43,129 nt of DNA, taken from the NCBI GenBank assembly GCA_031276195.1, contig JAISNN010000085.1, positions 1 to 43,129 on the forward strand, in the 5' to 3' direction. The notes under the pieces were generated by a model. It was not told the origin of the DNA. It saw nothing but the letters and a program-made list of their open reading frames with translations, and ran no database searches. Below are positions 24,839 to 32,911 of this stretch, in pieces (position 1 is the first letter of the stretch; every line of letters begins with the position of its first letter). Source of the DNA: Clostridiales bacterium. Its GTDB lineage: Bacteria; Bacillota; Clostridia; Christensenellales; JAISNN01. The translations under genes were made by a program, and so were the position numbers.

Positions 24839-26749
24839 TTTTTTTTCGGTTTTTGCCGTTCGCGGCGACACTTTTCTGATAAACATCGCGCCGTTCGCCG
24901 GGATTTTTAGTCTGATCAAAAAATCTTCCCCGTGTGTTTTCTTTTTCGCTTTTCTCGCCCTTATGACGGAATTCGATTCGGTTTTTCCTCCGAATTCCGC
25001 GGCGTCGCTATTCAAAATCACCTTATAAGTTCCCTCGTCCGACATTCCGATATCATATTTTTGTCTTTCCACGGGCGAGAAATTTATAACGGCTATTATA
25101 TAATTCCCTTTCGAATCGAACCTCTTGAACGCGATAATATTTTGCGTTTTATCGTCCACGACGATCCACTTATACCCGTTAAAAGAGCAATCGTTTTCGT
25201 GGAGCGGCTTGCACCTTAGGTATAGTTTATTCAACGCCTTGATATAATTATGAAACTCTTTGTGTTTTTGGTATTCCAAAAGCCCCCAATCCAATTCCTT
25301 TTTGTAGTCCCATTCGATAAACTGCGCGAATTCCCCGCCCATAAAGAGCAATTTTTTTCCGGGTTCGGCGATCATATACGACATAAGGGCTTTGAGCGCG
25401 CCGAATTTCTCCCCGTAACTTCCGGGCATTTTGTTTATCATCGAACGCTTCCCGTGAACCACCTCGTCGTGCGAAAAGGGCAGTATATAGTTTTCCGCGT
25501 AAGCGTAAGTGATCGGAAAGGTCAAAAGGTTGTGGTTATCCTTTCTGAAAAACGGATCTAAGGCGGCGTAACTGAGAGTGTCGTTCATCCAGCCCATATT
25601 CCATTTAAAATTAAAGCCCAACCCTCCGTCGTAGGCGGGTTTTGTGATTAGCGGAAAGGCGGTGGATTCTTCGGCGATCATGAGCAGCCCCTTATGCCGC
25701 GACAGCAAGACGGTGTTTAGTTCGCGCAGAAACTCTATCGCTTCCAAGTTATAGTTTCCCCCGTCCTTATTTTTCGCGAATTTGCCGCTCTGTCTTCCGT
25801 AGTCGAGATAGAGCATAGAGGCGACGGCGTCCACTCTGATTCCGTCGATATGATAAAATTCCGCGAAATATTCGGCGGACGAGATCAAAAAACTCTTGAC
25901 TTCCTTGCGTCCGTAGTCAAAGACCATCGTTCCCCAGTCGTAATGCTCGCGCTTTAAAGGGTCGGTATATTCATACAGACTTTTTCCGTTAAATTCAAAA
26001 AGCCCGTGTTCGTCTTTTGGGAAATGCGCGGCTACCCAGTCGAGAATTACGCCGATTTTCGCCTTATGAAGTCTGTCGACGAAGGACATAAAGTCGTGAG
26101 GCGTTCCGAAGCGCGAAGTCGGCGCGAACATTCCCGTAACCTGATAGCCCCAACTTCCGTCGAATGGAAACTCCGTAACGGGGAGCAATTCGACGTGCGT
26201 ATAGCCCGTCTCCTTTATATACGGAATCAATTCGTCCGCGATCATACCGTAACTTTTCACGCTTCCGTCGGGATTTTTGCGCCAGGATCCCAAGTGCATT
26301 TCATATATATTTATAGGCGCGGAATAGGGCGAGAAACTCTCCCGCGCCCTCATCCAGTCCGCGTCGCTCCACAAAAAACCGCCGATATCATATAACTTAG
26401 AGGCGTTTTGTGGCGCGGTTTCGGCGTGATAGGCGTAAGGGTCGGCTTTAAAAACCTCCCCGCCCTTTTTGTCCGTCAAGCAATATTTATATGTGTCAAA
26501 GACCTTCAAACCGGGTACAAACCCCTCGTAAATCTCGTCCGAAATCTTTCGCATAGGATTTTTTTCCTTATCCCAGCCGTTGAAATCGCCCGCGATCGAA
26601 ACGCTCTCGACGTCGGGCGCCCAAACGCGGAAAACAAACCCCTCTTCCCCGTCCAAAACCGCCCTCCGCGGCGAAAAAAGCCTGTGAGCCTCATAGTTCG
26701 TGCCGTTGTGAAAGAGATAAATCGGATCCTTAATTTCCTTTGGAAGCAT
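24821..26749 (-). CDS. glgB: 1,4-alpha-glucan branching enzyme
   Basis: This 642-residue GH13 enzyme adds alpha-1,6 branches to glycogen. An N-terminal CBM48 domain (FRVWAPDVESVSIAGDFNGWD, about 35-60) leads to the catalytic barrel: DWVAAHFPKDEHGL (region I), DGIRVDAVASMLY with the nucleophile Asp (region II), MIAEEST with the acid Glu (region III) and LPFSHDEVVHGK (region IV). The length suits the short-N class. The C-terminal tail after GAMFIRKVSPR is Lys-rich (TAKTEKKGKAEK) and is the source of the downstream repeats. It is the first gene of the operon glgB-C-D-A-P. Confidence 0.97.
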   Translation of the reverse strand: MLPKEIKDPIYLFHNGTNYEAHRLFSPRRAVLDGEEGFVFRVWAPDVESVSIAGDFNGWDKEKNPMRKISDEIYEGFVPGLKVFDTYKYCLTDKKGGEVFKADPYAYHAETAPQNASKLYDIGGFLWSDADWMRARESFSPYSAPINIYEMHLGSWRKNPDGSVKSYGMIADELIPYIKETGYTHVELLPVTEFPFDGSWGYQVTGMFAPTSRFGTPHDFMSFVDRLHKAKIGVILDWVAAHFPKDEHGLFEFNGKSLYEYTDPLKREHYDWGTMVFDYGRKEVKSFLISSAEYFAEFYHIDGIRVDAVASMLYLDYGRQSGKFAKNKDGGNYNLEAIEFLRELNTVLLSRHKGLLMIAEESTAFPLITKPAYDGGLGFNFKWNMGWMNDTLSYAALDPFFRKDNHNLLTFPITYAYAENYILPFSHDEVVHGKRSMINKMPGSYGEKFGALKALMSYMIAEPGKKLLFMGGEFAQFIEWDYKKELDWGLLEYQKHKEFHNYIKALNKLYLRCKPLHENDCSFNGYKWIVVDDKTQNIIAFKRFDSKGNYIIAVINFSPVERQKYDIGMSDEGTYKVILNSDAAEFGGKTESNSVIRARKAKKKTHGEDFLIRLKIPANGAMFIRKVSPRTAKTEKKGKAEK

Positions 26750-26764
26750 CTTGCCCTCGCGTTT

Positions 26765-26885
26765 TCGATATTATTTTTATGACTTTATTAAAACTTATTT
26801 TTATGGCTTTACCGAAACTTGTTTTTATGGCTTTACTAAAACTTGTTTTTATGGCTTTACTAATTTTGACTTCGCCAAACTTTAT
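26765..26885. repeat. Four ~30 bp tandem repeats upstream of glgB
   Basis: CTTGTTTTTATGGCTTTACT-type units recur four times with a period of about 30 bases, just upstream of the branching enzyme start, where promoter and leader would be expected. From 26886 to 27172 the spacer is AT-rich and I see no gene in it. Confidence 0.8.
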
Positions 26886-27172
26886 TTCTATAACTTTGCC
26901 AAAATCTATCCCGATAACTTTTATTTTTAATTACTTAATTATTTCATTATTTGCTTTCCGTTTTGTTTTGAATCGATTTTTTTGCTTTGAATTGATTTTT
27001 TTATTATGTTTATTATATCACATTTCATAAGATTTGGCAATATCTATCTCAATATTTTTTATTTTTTTATTTTTATAACACAATTTATATGATTCCCTTC
27101 AATCCAAAAACCTTTTATAACATAATTTATATAATTCATATCAACCCTCAAAAACCATGCGTTTTCCGTGTC

Positions 27173-27203
27173 AAAAAACGACGGTTCTATACCGCCGTTT
27201 TTT
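27173..27203. terminator. Palindrome acting as bidirectional terminator
   Basis: AAAAAACGACGGTTCTATAC pairs with ACCGCCGTTTTTT: a CGGT/ACCG stem extended by a mismatch, then CG and A-T pairs. It belongs to the CGGTTCTATACCG repeat family and lies 33 bases after the protease stop codon on the minus strand, so it probably ends that transcript. Confidence 0.8.
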
Positions 27204-27235
27204 ATCTTTTTTCCGTTCGGAATTTTTAAAGAAAA

Positions 27236-28690
27236 CTAAAACGCTTGGAACGCTCCCGCCGCCGCGTTCATCGTTACGTCTAAGGTATTGTTTCCCCTTT
27301 TCACCGAAACGACAATCTTATCGCCGACTCTGACGTTCAACAGCATATCTTTCAACTGATGCGAGCGCGTGATCGTCTTTTCGGCTTTGGCGTTATTCGC
27401 CGCGTCAAGTATTTTCACGCTCAAAATCTCGTCGTTCGCTTGCAGTTTTCCGTGCGCCAACGATCCGAAAACCGTACTCTCGATCACGACTTTTTGAATG
27501 AGATTCGTTCTTTGAGTATCGGGGTCATAGACCGCCGCCCCCTCGCGCGCCGTGATCGTTATGCCGATAACGACCTTGCTTCCCTTTCCGTTATTCGCGT
27601 TTCTGATATTTTCCGCGACCGCAACCGCCGCGTTCGACGGGATCGCATACGCGATATTTTCTATATTCGTCGGGGTCAAATCGCCGTTATCCTCCTCTAT
27701 GACGCTGACCATTTTACCGTTGACGATTCCGATCAATTCGCCGTCCGCGTTGAACAAGCCTCCTCCCGAATTGCCGCTGTTGACGGGCGCGTCGATTCTG
27801 ATCAAACGCATTTGCATAGTTCCGCTTGTTCCGTCGAGTTTATCCATATTGACGATCTGTGAATCTTGGCTGACTATTCCGGCGGTTACCGAAAGCCCCT
27901 TGTCCGAAGGATTGCCCACCGCCAAAACGGTATCTCCGGGATATATTCCGTCCGAATCGGCTACGGCGGCCGCCGTAACGAATTCGCTTTTCAAAAGGTC
28001 GTTATCGGCGACCAAAAGCACGGCGATATCGTTCTCCGCCGATCCGCCGATAAGCGAAGCGGTCATACCGTAAAGCGGCGCGCCGCCCGGTTTGAAATAG
28101 TTTTCGCGTCCGTACAAAATCACCTCGATTTTAGACGGGGTTTTCGTTCCGTCGTAGATGACGTGATAATTCGTAACGATATAAGCCGTCCCCGAAACGC
28201 GGTCAAGCGAAAAAATCACGCCCGCGCCCGCGCTCCCCTCCGCTCCGAAATATGAATGAATGACGACCGTCGAACGCAGCGCGGCGCTTGCCGCGTATGC
28301 CGCTCCGCCGCCGCCCGTCTCACCGTAGCCCGTCAAAAATTCCTTTAAAAACTCCTCGAACGACAACTCTCCGCCCTTGTTTTTATACGCGTCGTAGATA
28401 TCTTCGATCGTCTCGTCGGGCGCGTCCGCGCCGTCCTTTCCGGCGGAACCTTTCAGGCTTGCCAGCCAATCGCTCTCCGAACCGGCAAAACCGTTTTCGA
28501 CGGCGATTTCGTAGGCGGACTTGCCCCTCGTGAGACTTTCCAGCCAGTCGCTCTCCGTTCCGACGAAACCGTTTTCGACGGCGATTTCGTAGGCGGATTT
28601 GCCCGTTTGAAAGGGAAAACACGCGGTCAATCCGACGCACATAACGAGAATCAATCCGATCAAAATGATTTTCACGCTCTTTTTTGTCAT
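27236..28690 (-). CDS. HtrA/DegP-like serine protease lipoprotein
   Basis: The 484-residue protein has a lipoprotein signal (membrane helix about 6-23, lipobox LTAC with the lipidated Cys at 24), so it is anchored outside the membrane. Residues 30-55 and 56-81 are two copies of a GKSAYEIAVENGF...SDWL motif known from collagen-like and surface proteins, followed by a short Gly-rich stretch (GSAGKDGADA). The trypsin-like core has His in NYHVIYDG, Asp in ENDIAVLL and the nucleophile Ser in NSGNSGGGLF. A C-terminal PDZ domain (about 375-475, with GKLQANDEILSV) follows. It probably degrades misfolded envelope proteins. The ATG has GGAGG ten bases upstream. Confidence 0.92.
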   Translation of the reverse strand: MTKKSVKIILIGLILVMCVGLTACFPFQTGKSAYEIAVENGFVGTESDWLESLTRGKSAYEIAVENGFAGSESDWLASLKGSAGKDGADAPDETIEDIYDAYKNKGGELSFEEFLKEFLTGYGETGGGGAAYAASAALRSTVVIHSYFGAEGSAGAGVIFSLDRVSGTAYIVTNYHVIYDGTKTPSKIEVILYGRENYFKPGGAPLYGMTASLIGGSAENDIAVLLVADNDLLKSEFVTAAAVADSDGIYPGDTVLAVGNPSDKGLSVTAGIVSQDSQIVNMDKLDGTSGTMQMRLIRIDAPVNSGNSGGGLFNADGELIGIVNGKMVSVIEEDNGDLTPTNIENIAYAIPSNAAVAVAENIRNANNGKGSKVVIGITITAREGAAVYDPDTQRTNLIQKVVIESTVFGSLAHGKLQANDEILSVKILDAANNAKAEKTITRSHQLKDMLLNVRVGDKIVVSVKRGNNTLDVTMNAAAGAFQAF

Positions 28691-28844
28691 AATGTTTTTT
28701 CCTCCGAATATAATTTATTTGTCGTCTTATTATAAGTTATTTTCATCGCTTTTTATTTGTTTTTTTTGTCTGTTATCCGTTTGTTTTTTGTCTTTTTTTG
28801 TATATTTTTCGTTTGCTTTCCGTTTGTGTTTCCTTTGTTTTTTA

Positions 28845-29010
28845 TATCCCGTTTTCCGCGGTTCTATACCGCGGGATTTTACTTTTTTATATCCCGTTTT
28901 CGCGGTTCTATACCGCGGGATTTTACTTTTTTATATCCCGTTTTTGCGGTCCTATACCGTGGGATTTTACTTTTTTATATCCCGTTTTCCGCGGTTCTAT
29001 ACCGTGGAAA
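28845..29010. repeat. Four ~44 bp tandem units with the palindrome
   Basis: Each unit reads TTTTTATATCCCGTTTT, then the palindrome (28857-28873, 28901-28917, 28945-28961, 28989-29007), then GGGATTTTACTT. The third and fourth show compensatory-looking changes (TGCGGTCCTATACCGTG). No gene lies between 28691 and 29135. Confidence 0.88.
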
Positions 29011-29135
29011 ATTCCGCATTTTTTAACTTCGGTTTTCGCGTTTTACCGCCCTTCCGTTTAGTCTAACGCATTAAGCAATAATGCGATAAAACGAACTTGC
29101 GGTCAAGCCTGAAAAACGCCTTTAATCTTGCAATT

Positions 29136-30119
29136 CTAAATAAAATTTTTCAGCAGTCCCTTTTCCTCGAAAAATTTTGCGCCGCCGATAATCGCCGCGT
29201 CCTCATACTCTTTGATGACCATAATCTTTAAGCGGAGTTTTTCGGCGAGATATTCGGGCAATCCGTTGATACGCGCCGTCCCGCCCGACAAAAAAATCCC
29301 GTTTTTGCATACGAAATTATATTCGTCCGCCGGCAGCGACGAGAGTAAAGAATTGATCAAAAGTATAAGTTTGTCGAGAACCGTCCTTACGCACTCCGCG
29401 ACCTCGCCCGCCAAAATCTTGACCGCGCGGTATTCCCCCGAAGACGAATCCCTTCCGCTGACCGAAACCCTCAAATCGCGCCGGTTTTTCTGCCCCGCCG
29501 CCGCGAGTTTAACTTTTTCGGCGGTTCTGCCGCCTATATACATCGCGTGGCGCGAAAGCAAAGTCTTACAAATCTCCTCGTTGACCGCGTTCCCCGCGAT
29601 ATCCGCCTGGCAGCCGGCGATAATTCCCGACGGACAGACAAACCCGACGTTTGAAACCGCGCCGCCGATGTCTACGAAAAAGCCCTTTTCGACGCCCGTA
29701 TAGGCGTAGAGCGCGAAAAGCCCGTCGATGATATAGGTACGCGGCGCGCCCGCCTTTTTCATAACGTTTTCTATATTTTTTCTGTCACCGTACGCCAAGC
29801 CGCAGCCCGTCAAGACGACCGTTCTCATTTTATCGGCAAAGGACGGTCTTATATTCAGTTGATAAAAAAAATTTTTCAACAGCAAGACGGCGATTTCCTC
29901 GTCGACTACGGCGGCGTTTTTTATGGGGCGCACCAATACCGCGCCGCCCTGCATATCGGCGGCGAGCCTCACCGCGCGCGAACCCGTTTCTCTCAGCGTA
30001 ACGCTCCTTGCCCGTTTATCGACGAGGGCGGCGGACGGTTCGTTCAAAATCAGTCCGCCTCCGCGCTTATAAATTTTTATGCTCTCCGAGCCTAAGTCTA
30101 TGACAAGATCGATCAACAT
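29136..30119 (-). CDS. mreB: MreB-type actin-like protein
   Basis: This 327-residue actin-fold ATPase organises cell-wall synthesis along the cylinder. The phosphate-1 loop is near the N-terminus (VIDLGSESIKIYKRG), the connecting region MQGGAVLVRPIKNAAVVDEE matches MreB, phosphate-2 is FVDIGGAVSNVGFV, and the adenosine motif is FLSGGTARINGLPEYL. The sequence departs from typical MreB at several conserved places, so it could be a paralogue (Mbl or MreBH type). The ATG has GAGGAT upstream. maf follows upstream on the same strand, a common pairing in Firmicutes; mreC and mreD are not in the window. Confidence 0.88.
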   Translation of the reverse strand: MLIDLVIDLGSESIKIYKRGGGLILNEPSAALVDKRARSVTLRETGSRAVRLAADMQGGAVLVRPIKNAAVVDEEIAVLLLKNFFYQLNIRPSFADKMRTVVLTGCGLAYGDRKNIENVMKKAGAPRTYIIDGLFALYAYTGVEKGFFVDIGGAVSNVGFVCPSGIIAGCQADIAGNAVNEEICKTLLSRHAMYIGGRTAEKVKLAAAGQKNRRDLRVSVSGRDSSSGEYRAVKILAGEVAECVRTVLDKLILLINSLLSSLPADEYNFVCKNGIFLSGGTARINGLPEYLAEKLRLKIMVIKEYEDAAIIGGAKFFEEKGLLKNFI

Positions 30120-30218
30120 ACCGCTTATCCTCGTTTTTTTGTTGCGCGGACCCGTTTTTTTGACGGTCGTTTTTCGTTATGCGAATCCGCGCGGTATAAA
30201 TATGTTTTTTAAAAAATT

Positions 30219-30265
30219 CGTTATTGCCGTTTTATCGTATAAATCCGTTTTTTCCGCAATGCTTC
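30219..30265. repeat. Decayed copy of the maf 3' end
   Basis: The stretch CGTTATTGCCGTTTTATCGT, continuing ATAAATCCGTTTTTTCCGCA, repeats 30293-30338, which covers the stop and last codons of maf. The step is about 74 bases. The rest of the spacer 30120-30307 is T-rich and empty. Confidence 0.8.
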
Positions 30266-30307
30266 TTTATATAAATTGGCGTTTTTACAATCCGTTATTG
30301 TCTTCTC

Positions 30308-31117
30308 TTATCGCATAAATCCGTTTTTCCGCAATTCGTTTTTTATTTTTTCCACGGGCAGTCCGACGATATTTTTATAACTGCCCTCATATTTTTCGAC
30401 CAGCCGTCCGTCCTGAATCCCGTATGCGCCCGCCTTATCGAAGGGCGCGAAACGCTCTATATATTCGTCTATTTCCGCGTCGGAATTTTCTTTAAAAAAC
30501 ACTCCCGAAAGGTCGTAAAATTTCAATTTCAAAAGTTCCGTAAAATTCCCGATATCCGCGCCGCGCCTCTCCCCCGATCCGCTCAAAATCCGCGGTTCTA
30601 TACCGCGTTTTTTTTCGGCGGTTCGTTCTGCGAAACCGTTTTCCGCAAGGTCGTTTTTTCCGCCGAAACGGCGCCTTATTACGCATACTCCCGAATATAC
30701 GGTATGCGCCTTTCCGTTCAATTTTTTCAACGTATTAAAAGCATCCGCCCTATCTTTCGGCTTACCCAAAAACTCCCCGTTAAAACACACGGCGGTGTCG
30801 CAAGATATAATCAAAACGGAATTATCAAACCGCCCGTCCGCCGCTTCCCGTATCCGCTCCGCGTCTTTTCGCTCCGTCAAAGCGGCTATTTCTTTTTCGT
30901 CTTTTTTTGACCGCTCCGCGTCTTTTTTTAATCTGCGGAAAACTTCCTCCGCTTTTTTCTCCGCCAAATCCATAACCGCTTTTTCGGGTGATTTCTCGTC
31001 GGTTTTTTCGTCGTCAAAGGGCGGAATAATCTCAAATTCCTCAAAAATTTCCTTTAAAAGTTCCGCTCTCCTCGGCGACCCCGATGCAAGAACGACTCTT
31101 TCGCGCATATACCTCAT
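30308..31117 (-). CDS. maf: Maf-type nucleotide pyrophosphatase with internal insertions
   Basis: Maf proteins hydrolyse non-canonical or pyrimidine nucleoside triphosphates and affect septation. The family motifs are present: VVLASGSPRRAELLKEI at the N-terminus, the catalytic Asp in ISCDTAVCFNGEFLGKPKD, AHTVYSGVCV, and FDKAGAYGIQDG near the C-terminus. The protein is 269 residues, against about 190-200 usually. The surplus lies in a charged insert (about 60-95, KDEKEIAALTERKDAER) and another at about 155-195 containing RGIEPRIL, which is the translation of the dispersed palindrome (30590-30607). The frame stays open through both. The start ATG 31117 has AAGGA; ATG 31108 is an alternative. 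Confidence 0.9.
   Translation of the reverse strand: MRYMRERVVLASGSPRRAELLKEIFEEFEIIPPFDDEKTDEKSPEKAVMDLAEKKAEEVFRRLKKDAERSKKDEKEIAALTERKDAERIREAADGRFDNSVLIISCDTAVCFNGEFLGKPKDRADAFNTLKKLNGKAHTVYSGVCVIRRRFGGKNDLAENGFAERTAEKKRGIEPRILSGSGERRGADIGNFTELLKLKFYDLSGVFFKENSDAEIDEYIERFAPFDKAGAYGIQDGRLVEKYEGSYKNIVGLPVEKIKNELRKNGFMR
30590..30607. repeat. Dispersed palindrome in frame within maf
   Basis: CCGCGGTTCTATACCGCG, identical to the intergenic copies, lies inside the maf coding region and is translated on the minus strand as RGIEPR. It is followed by a T-tract on the plus strand like the intergenic copies. Confidence 0.88.
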
Positions 31118-31158
31118 ATTTCCTTACTTTTTCAACGCGGCATTTATTTTTTTGAATC

Positions 31159-31195
31159 CGATTATTTTTCCGTACGGTATGACGAATTCTTTTCC
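31159..31195. repeat. Decayed copy of the recF 3' end
   Basis: GATTATTTTTCCGTACGGTA followed by TGACGAATTCTTTTC repeats 31251-31288 inside the end of recF with three or four changes. The step is about 92 bases. It occupies the recF-maf gap. Confidence 0.82.
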
Positions 31196-31233
31196 CGTTT
31201 TCATTCCGCACACGTCAAGCCCTTTTTATATCC

Positions 31234-32550
31234 CTAATATTCGCCGCGCCCGATTATTTTTCCGTTTGATATGACGAATTCTTTTCTGTGTCCCTCCGCC
31301 GCTATATCGAAATGCGTGCAAGTCAAGATCGTTTGAATCCCCGACGCCGCTTCGATAAGGTTTTTTTGCCTTGCCAAATCAAGTTCCGACAAAACGTCGT
31401 CCAAAAGCAACACGGGCGTCTCGCCCGTTTCGATTCTGAAACTCTCGATCTCCGCCAATTTTAAAGACAACGCCGCCGATCTCTGCTGTCCTTGCGAACC
31501 GAATTTTCTAACGTCAATTCCGTTTTTTACATCGGCTTTACGTTCGTTTTTTTCAATCTCCGCGCCGCCGTTTAAGTCCCCGTTCCCCCCGAAAGTCCGC
31601 GCTTCTATACCGCCGCTTAGACTCTTATTTTTTTCAATTTCCGCGCATACGCCGCCGCCGTTTAAGCCGTCGTTCTCCACGTAATTCCGCGCTTCTATAC
31701 CGCCGTTCAAATCCTTTCCGTCCGCGGCGAATATCTCCGCTTTTAAGTCGTCGCGGTGCGGTCCGATCCCCGTAAACGCCGCGTCGATATCCCTTTGCCG
31801 TCCGTTTTTCAGTTCGCGGATCAAAAATTCCGCGGTTTCCTCTTTCGTCAAGCCCGCCGCTCCCTCCGCCGTTTCGTATTCCAGCGTCAACGTTTCCGTA
31901 CCGCCGCTGATTTTGCGATGCCAATCCGAAGCGGTTTTTTTGAGATTTTCGACGAACCTCCCGCGTATTTCCATAACGTAAGCCCCCGATTTTGCCAACT
32001 GAACGTCAAAAACGTCGAGCATTTCGTCGAGAGACTGTCTTTTGTAGTTCATTTTGAGCAGTTTATTTCGCTGCAAGAGAGCCTTATTGTACGCCGAAAG
32101 ATTTTTCAAATACAACTTGCTCTGCTGGCAAAGGCTGATATCCATAAATCTGCGTCTTTCGGCGGGTCCCTCTTTTACGAGTTTCAATTCGTCGGGAGAA
32201 AAGAATACGATATTCAAGTACCCCAAAAGTTCGGCGATTTTGACCTGCGGAATTCCGTCGATGATGACTCTTTTTTTGCCGCGCGCGTCTATGCGGATTT
32301 CGATTTCGTGTCTGCGCCCCCCTCTGAAAAGAGTGAGTTTGACGACGGCTTCCTCGCCGCCCCAGCGGACGGTTTCGCCGTCCCTGTTTGTTCGCAGCGA
32401 CTTGCCGACTCCCGCGACGTATACGGCTTCTAAGAGGTTTGTCTTGCCGCCCGCGTTCGCGCCCCTCAAAACGTTCAGCCCGGGTGAAAAATCCGCTTCT
32501 TCCGATTCGTAATTCCGAAAGCCTTTCAGCCTCAACCTTTCAATAAACAT
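31234..32550 (-). CDS. recF: RecF with ~70-residue insertion
   Basis: RecF is an SMC-like ATPase that helps load RecA at single-strand gaps. The N-terminal LRLKGFRNYE and Walker A GANAGGKTNLLEA (about 30-42), ISLCQQSKLYLKNLSAYNKALLQRN, TGIGPHRDDL, the signature GSQGQQRSAALSLKLAEIE and Walker B TPVLLLDDVLSELD are all present. Length is 438 residues against about 365; the surplus lies between residues about 277 and 345, just before the signature. It consists of repeated GGIEARNYV, GGIEARTFGG and NGIDVRKFG units with GLNGG and AEIEKN segments. The start ATG has no ribosome binding site. No dnaA or dnaN is near, which is unusual for recF. Confidence 0.93.
   Translation of the reverse strand: MFIERLRLKGFRNYESEEADFSPGLNVLRGANAGGKTNLLEAVYVAGVGKSLRTNRDGETVRWGGEEAVVKLTLFRGGRRHEIEIRIDARGKKRVIIDGIPQVKIAELLGYLNIVFFSPDELKLVKEGPAERRRFMDISLCQQSKLYLKNLSAYNKALLQRNKLLKMNYKRQSLDEMLDVFDVQLAKSGAYVMEIRGRFVENLKKTASDWHRKISGGTETLTLEYETAEGAAGLTKEETAEFLIRELKNGRQRDIDAAFTGIGPHRDDLKAEIFAADGKDLNGGIEARNYVENDGLNGGGVCAEIEKNKSLSGGIEARTFGGNGDLNGGAEIEKNERKADVKNGIDVRKFGSQGQQRSAALSLKLAEIESFRIETGETPVLLLDDVLSELDLARQKNLIEAASGIQTILTCTHFDIAAEGHRKEFVISNGKIIGRGEY
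31515..31725 (-). repeat. In-frame repeat insertion in recF
   Basis: Two copies of a variant of the dispersed palindrome (CCGCGCTTCTATACCGCCG, at 31597-31615 and 31687-31705) sit 90 bases apart within longer 90-bp repeats that encode LNGGIEAR-type peptides. The downstream normal recF segment NGIDVRKFGSQG shows the same pattern, so local duplication also took part. Confidence 0.75.
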
Positions 32551-32560
32551 AATTTATACT

Positions 32561-32589
32561 ATTATAACATAAAAAAAACCGAATGTATA
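32561..32589 (-). promoter_or_regulatory. Possible near-leaderless recF promoter
   Basis: TATAAT (32561-32566, minus strand) lies ten bases from the recF ATG; a 17-base spacer leads to a poor -35 (TATACA, 32584-32589). Initiation would fall within about five bases of the start codon, consistent with the missing ribosome binding site. Confidence 0.4.
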
Positions 32590-32602
32590 TAATTATTGTA
32601 TT

Positions 32603-32640
32603 AAAAAATGCGGTAAAGTTAAAAAACATTACCGCATTTT
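32603..32640. terminator. Strong bidirectional terminator between spoIIIAH and recF
   Basis: AAAATGCGGTAA and TTACCGCATTTT pair over 12 bases around a 12-base loop. On the minus strand six T follow, which suits the end of the spoIIIA transcript. Confidence 0.85.
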
Positions 32641-32774
32641 AGGCTTTTAACCGTAAAATTCTCCCTTCGATACGCCTATTATGTCAAAACCGCGTTTCGA
32701 TCGCTTGCAAAATTTCCGATTTTTTACGGCGTTTACCGCCTTCAAATTTACAAAGGCTTTATTTCCGCCCGATC

Positions 32775-32910
32775 ATTAAACGGGATACGACCTTACGCTT
32801 ATTTGACCAAGCGTGAATTCCGTATTTTCGATGATGAAATTTTTGATTTCCGCGACCTTGACCGCCGTCAAGCCGTTTCCGCGGCGGCAACCGATATACC
32901 GCCTCCGCGA
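32775..32910. repeat. 136-bp decayed copy of the spoIIIAH 3' end
   Basis: This segment repeats 32911-33046, the last 45 codons of spoIIIAH, directly next to it. Identity is above 90 percent by eye, but the copy has frame-breaking changes and in-frame stops, so it is not translated as a continuation. Confidence 0.9.
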
Positions 32911-32911
32911 A

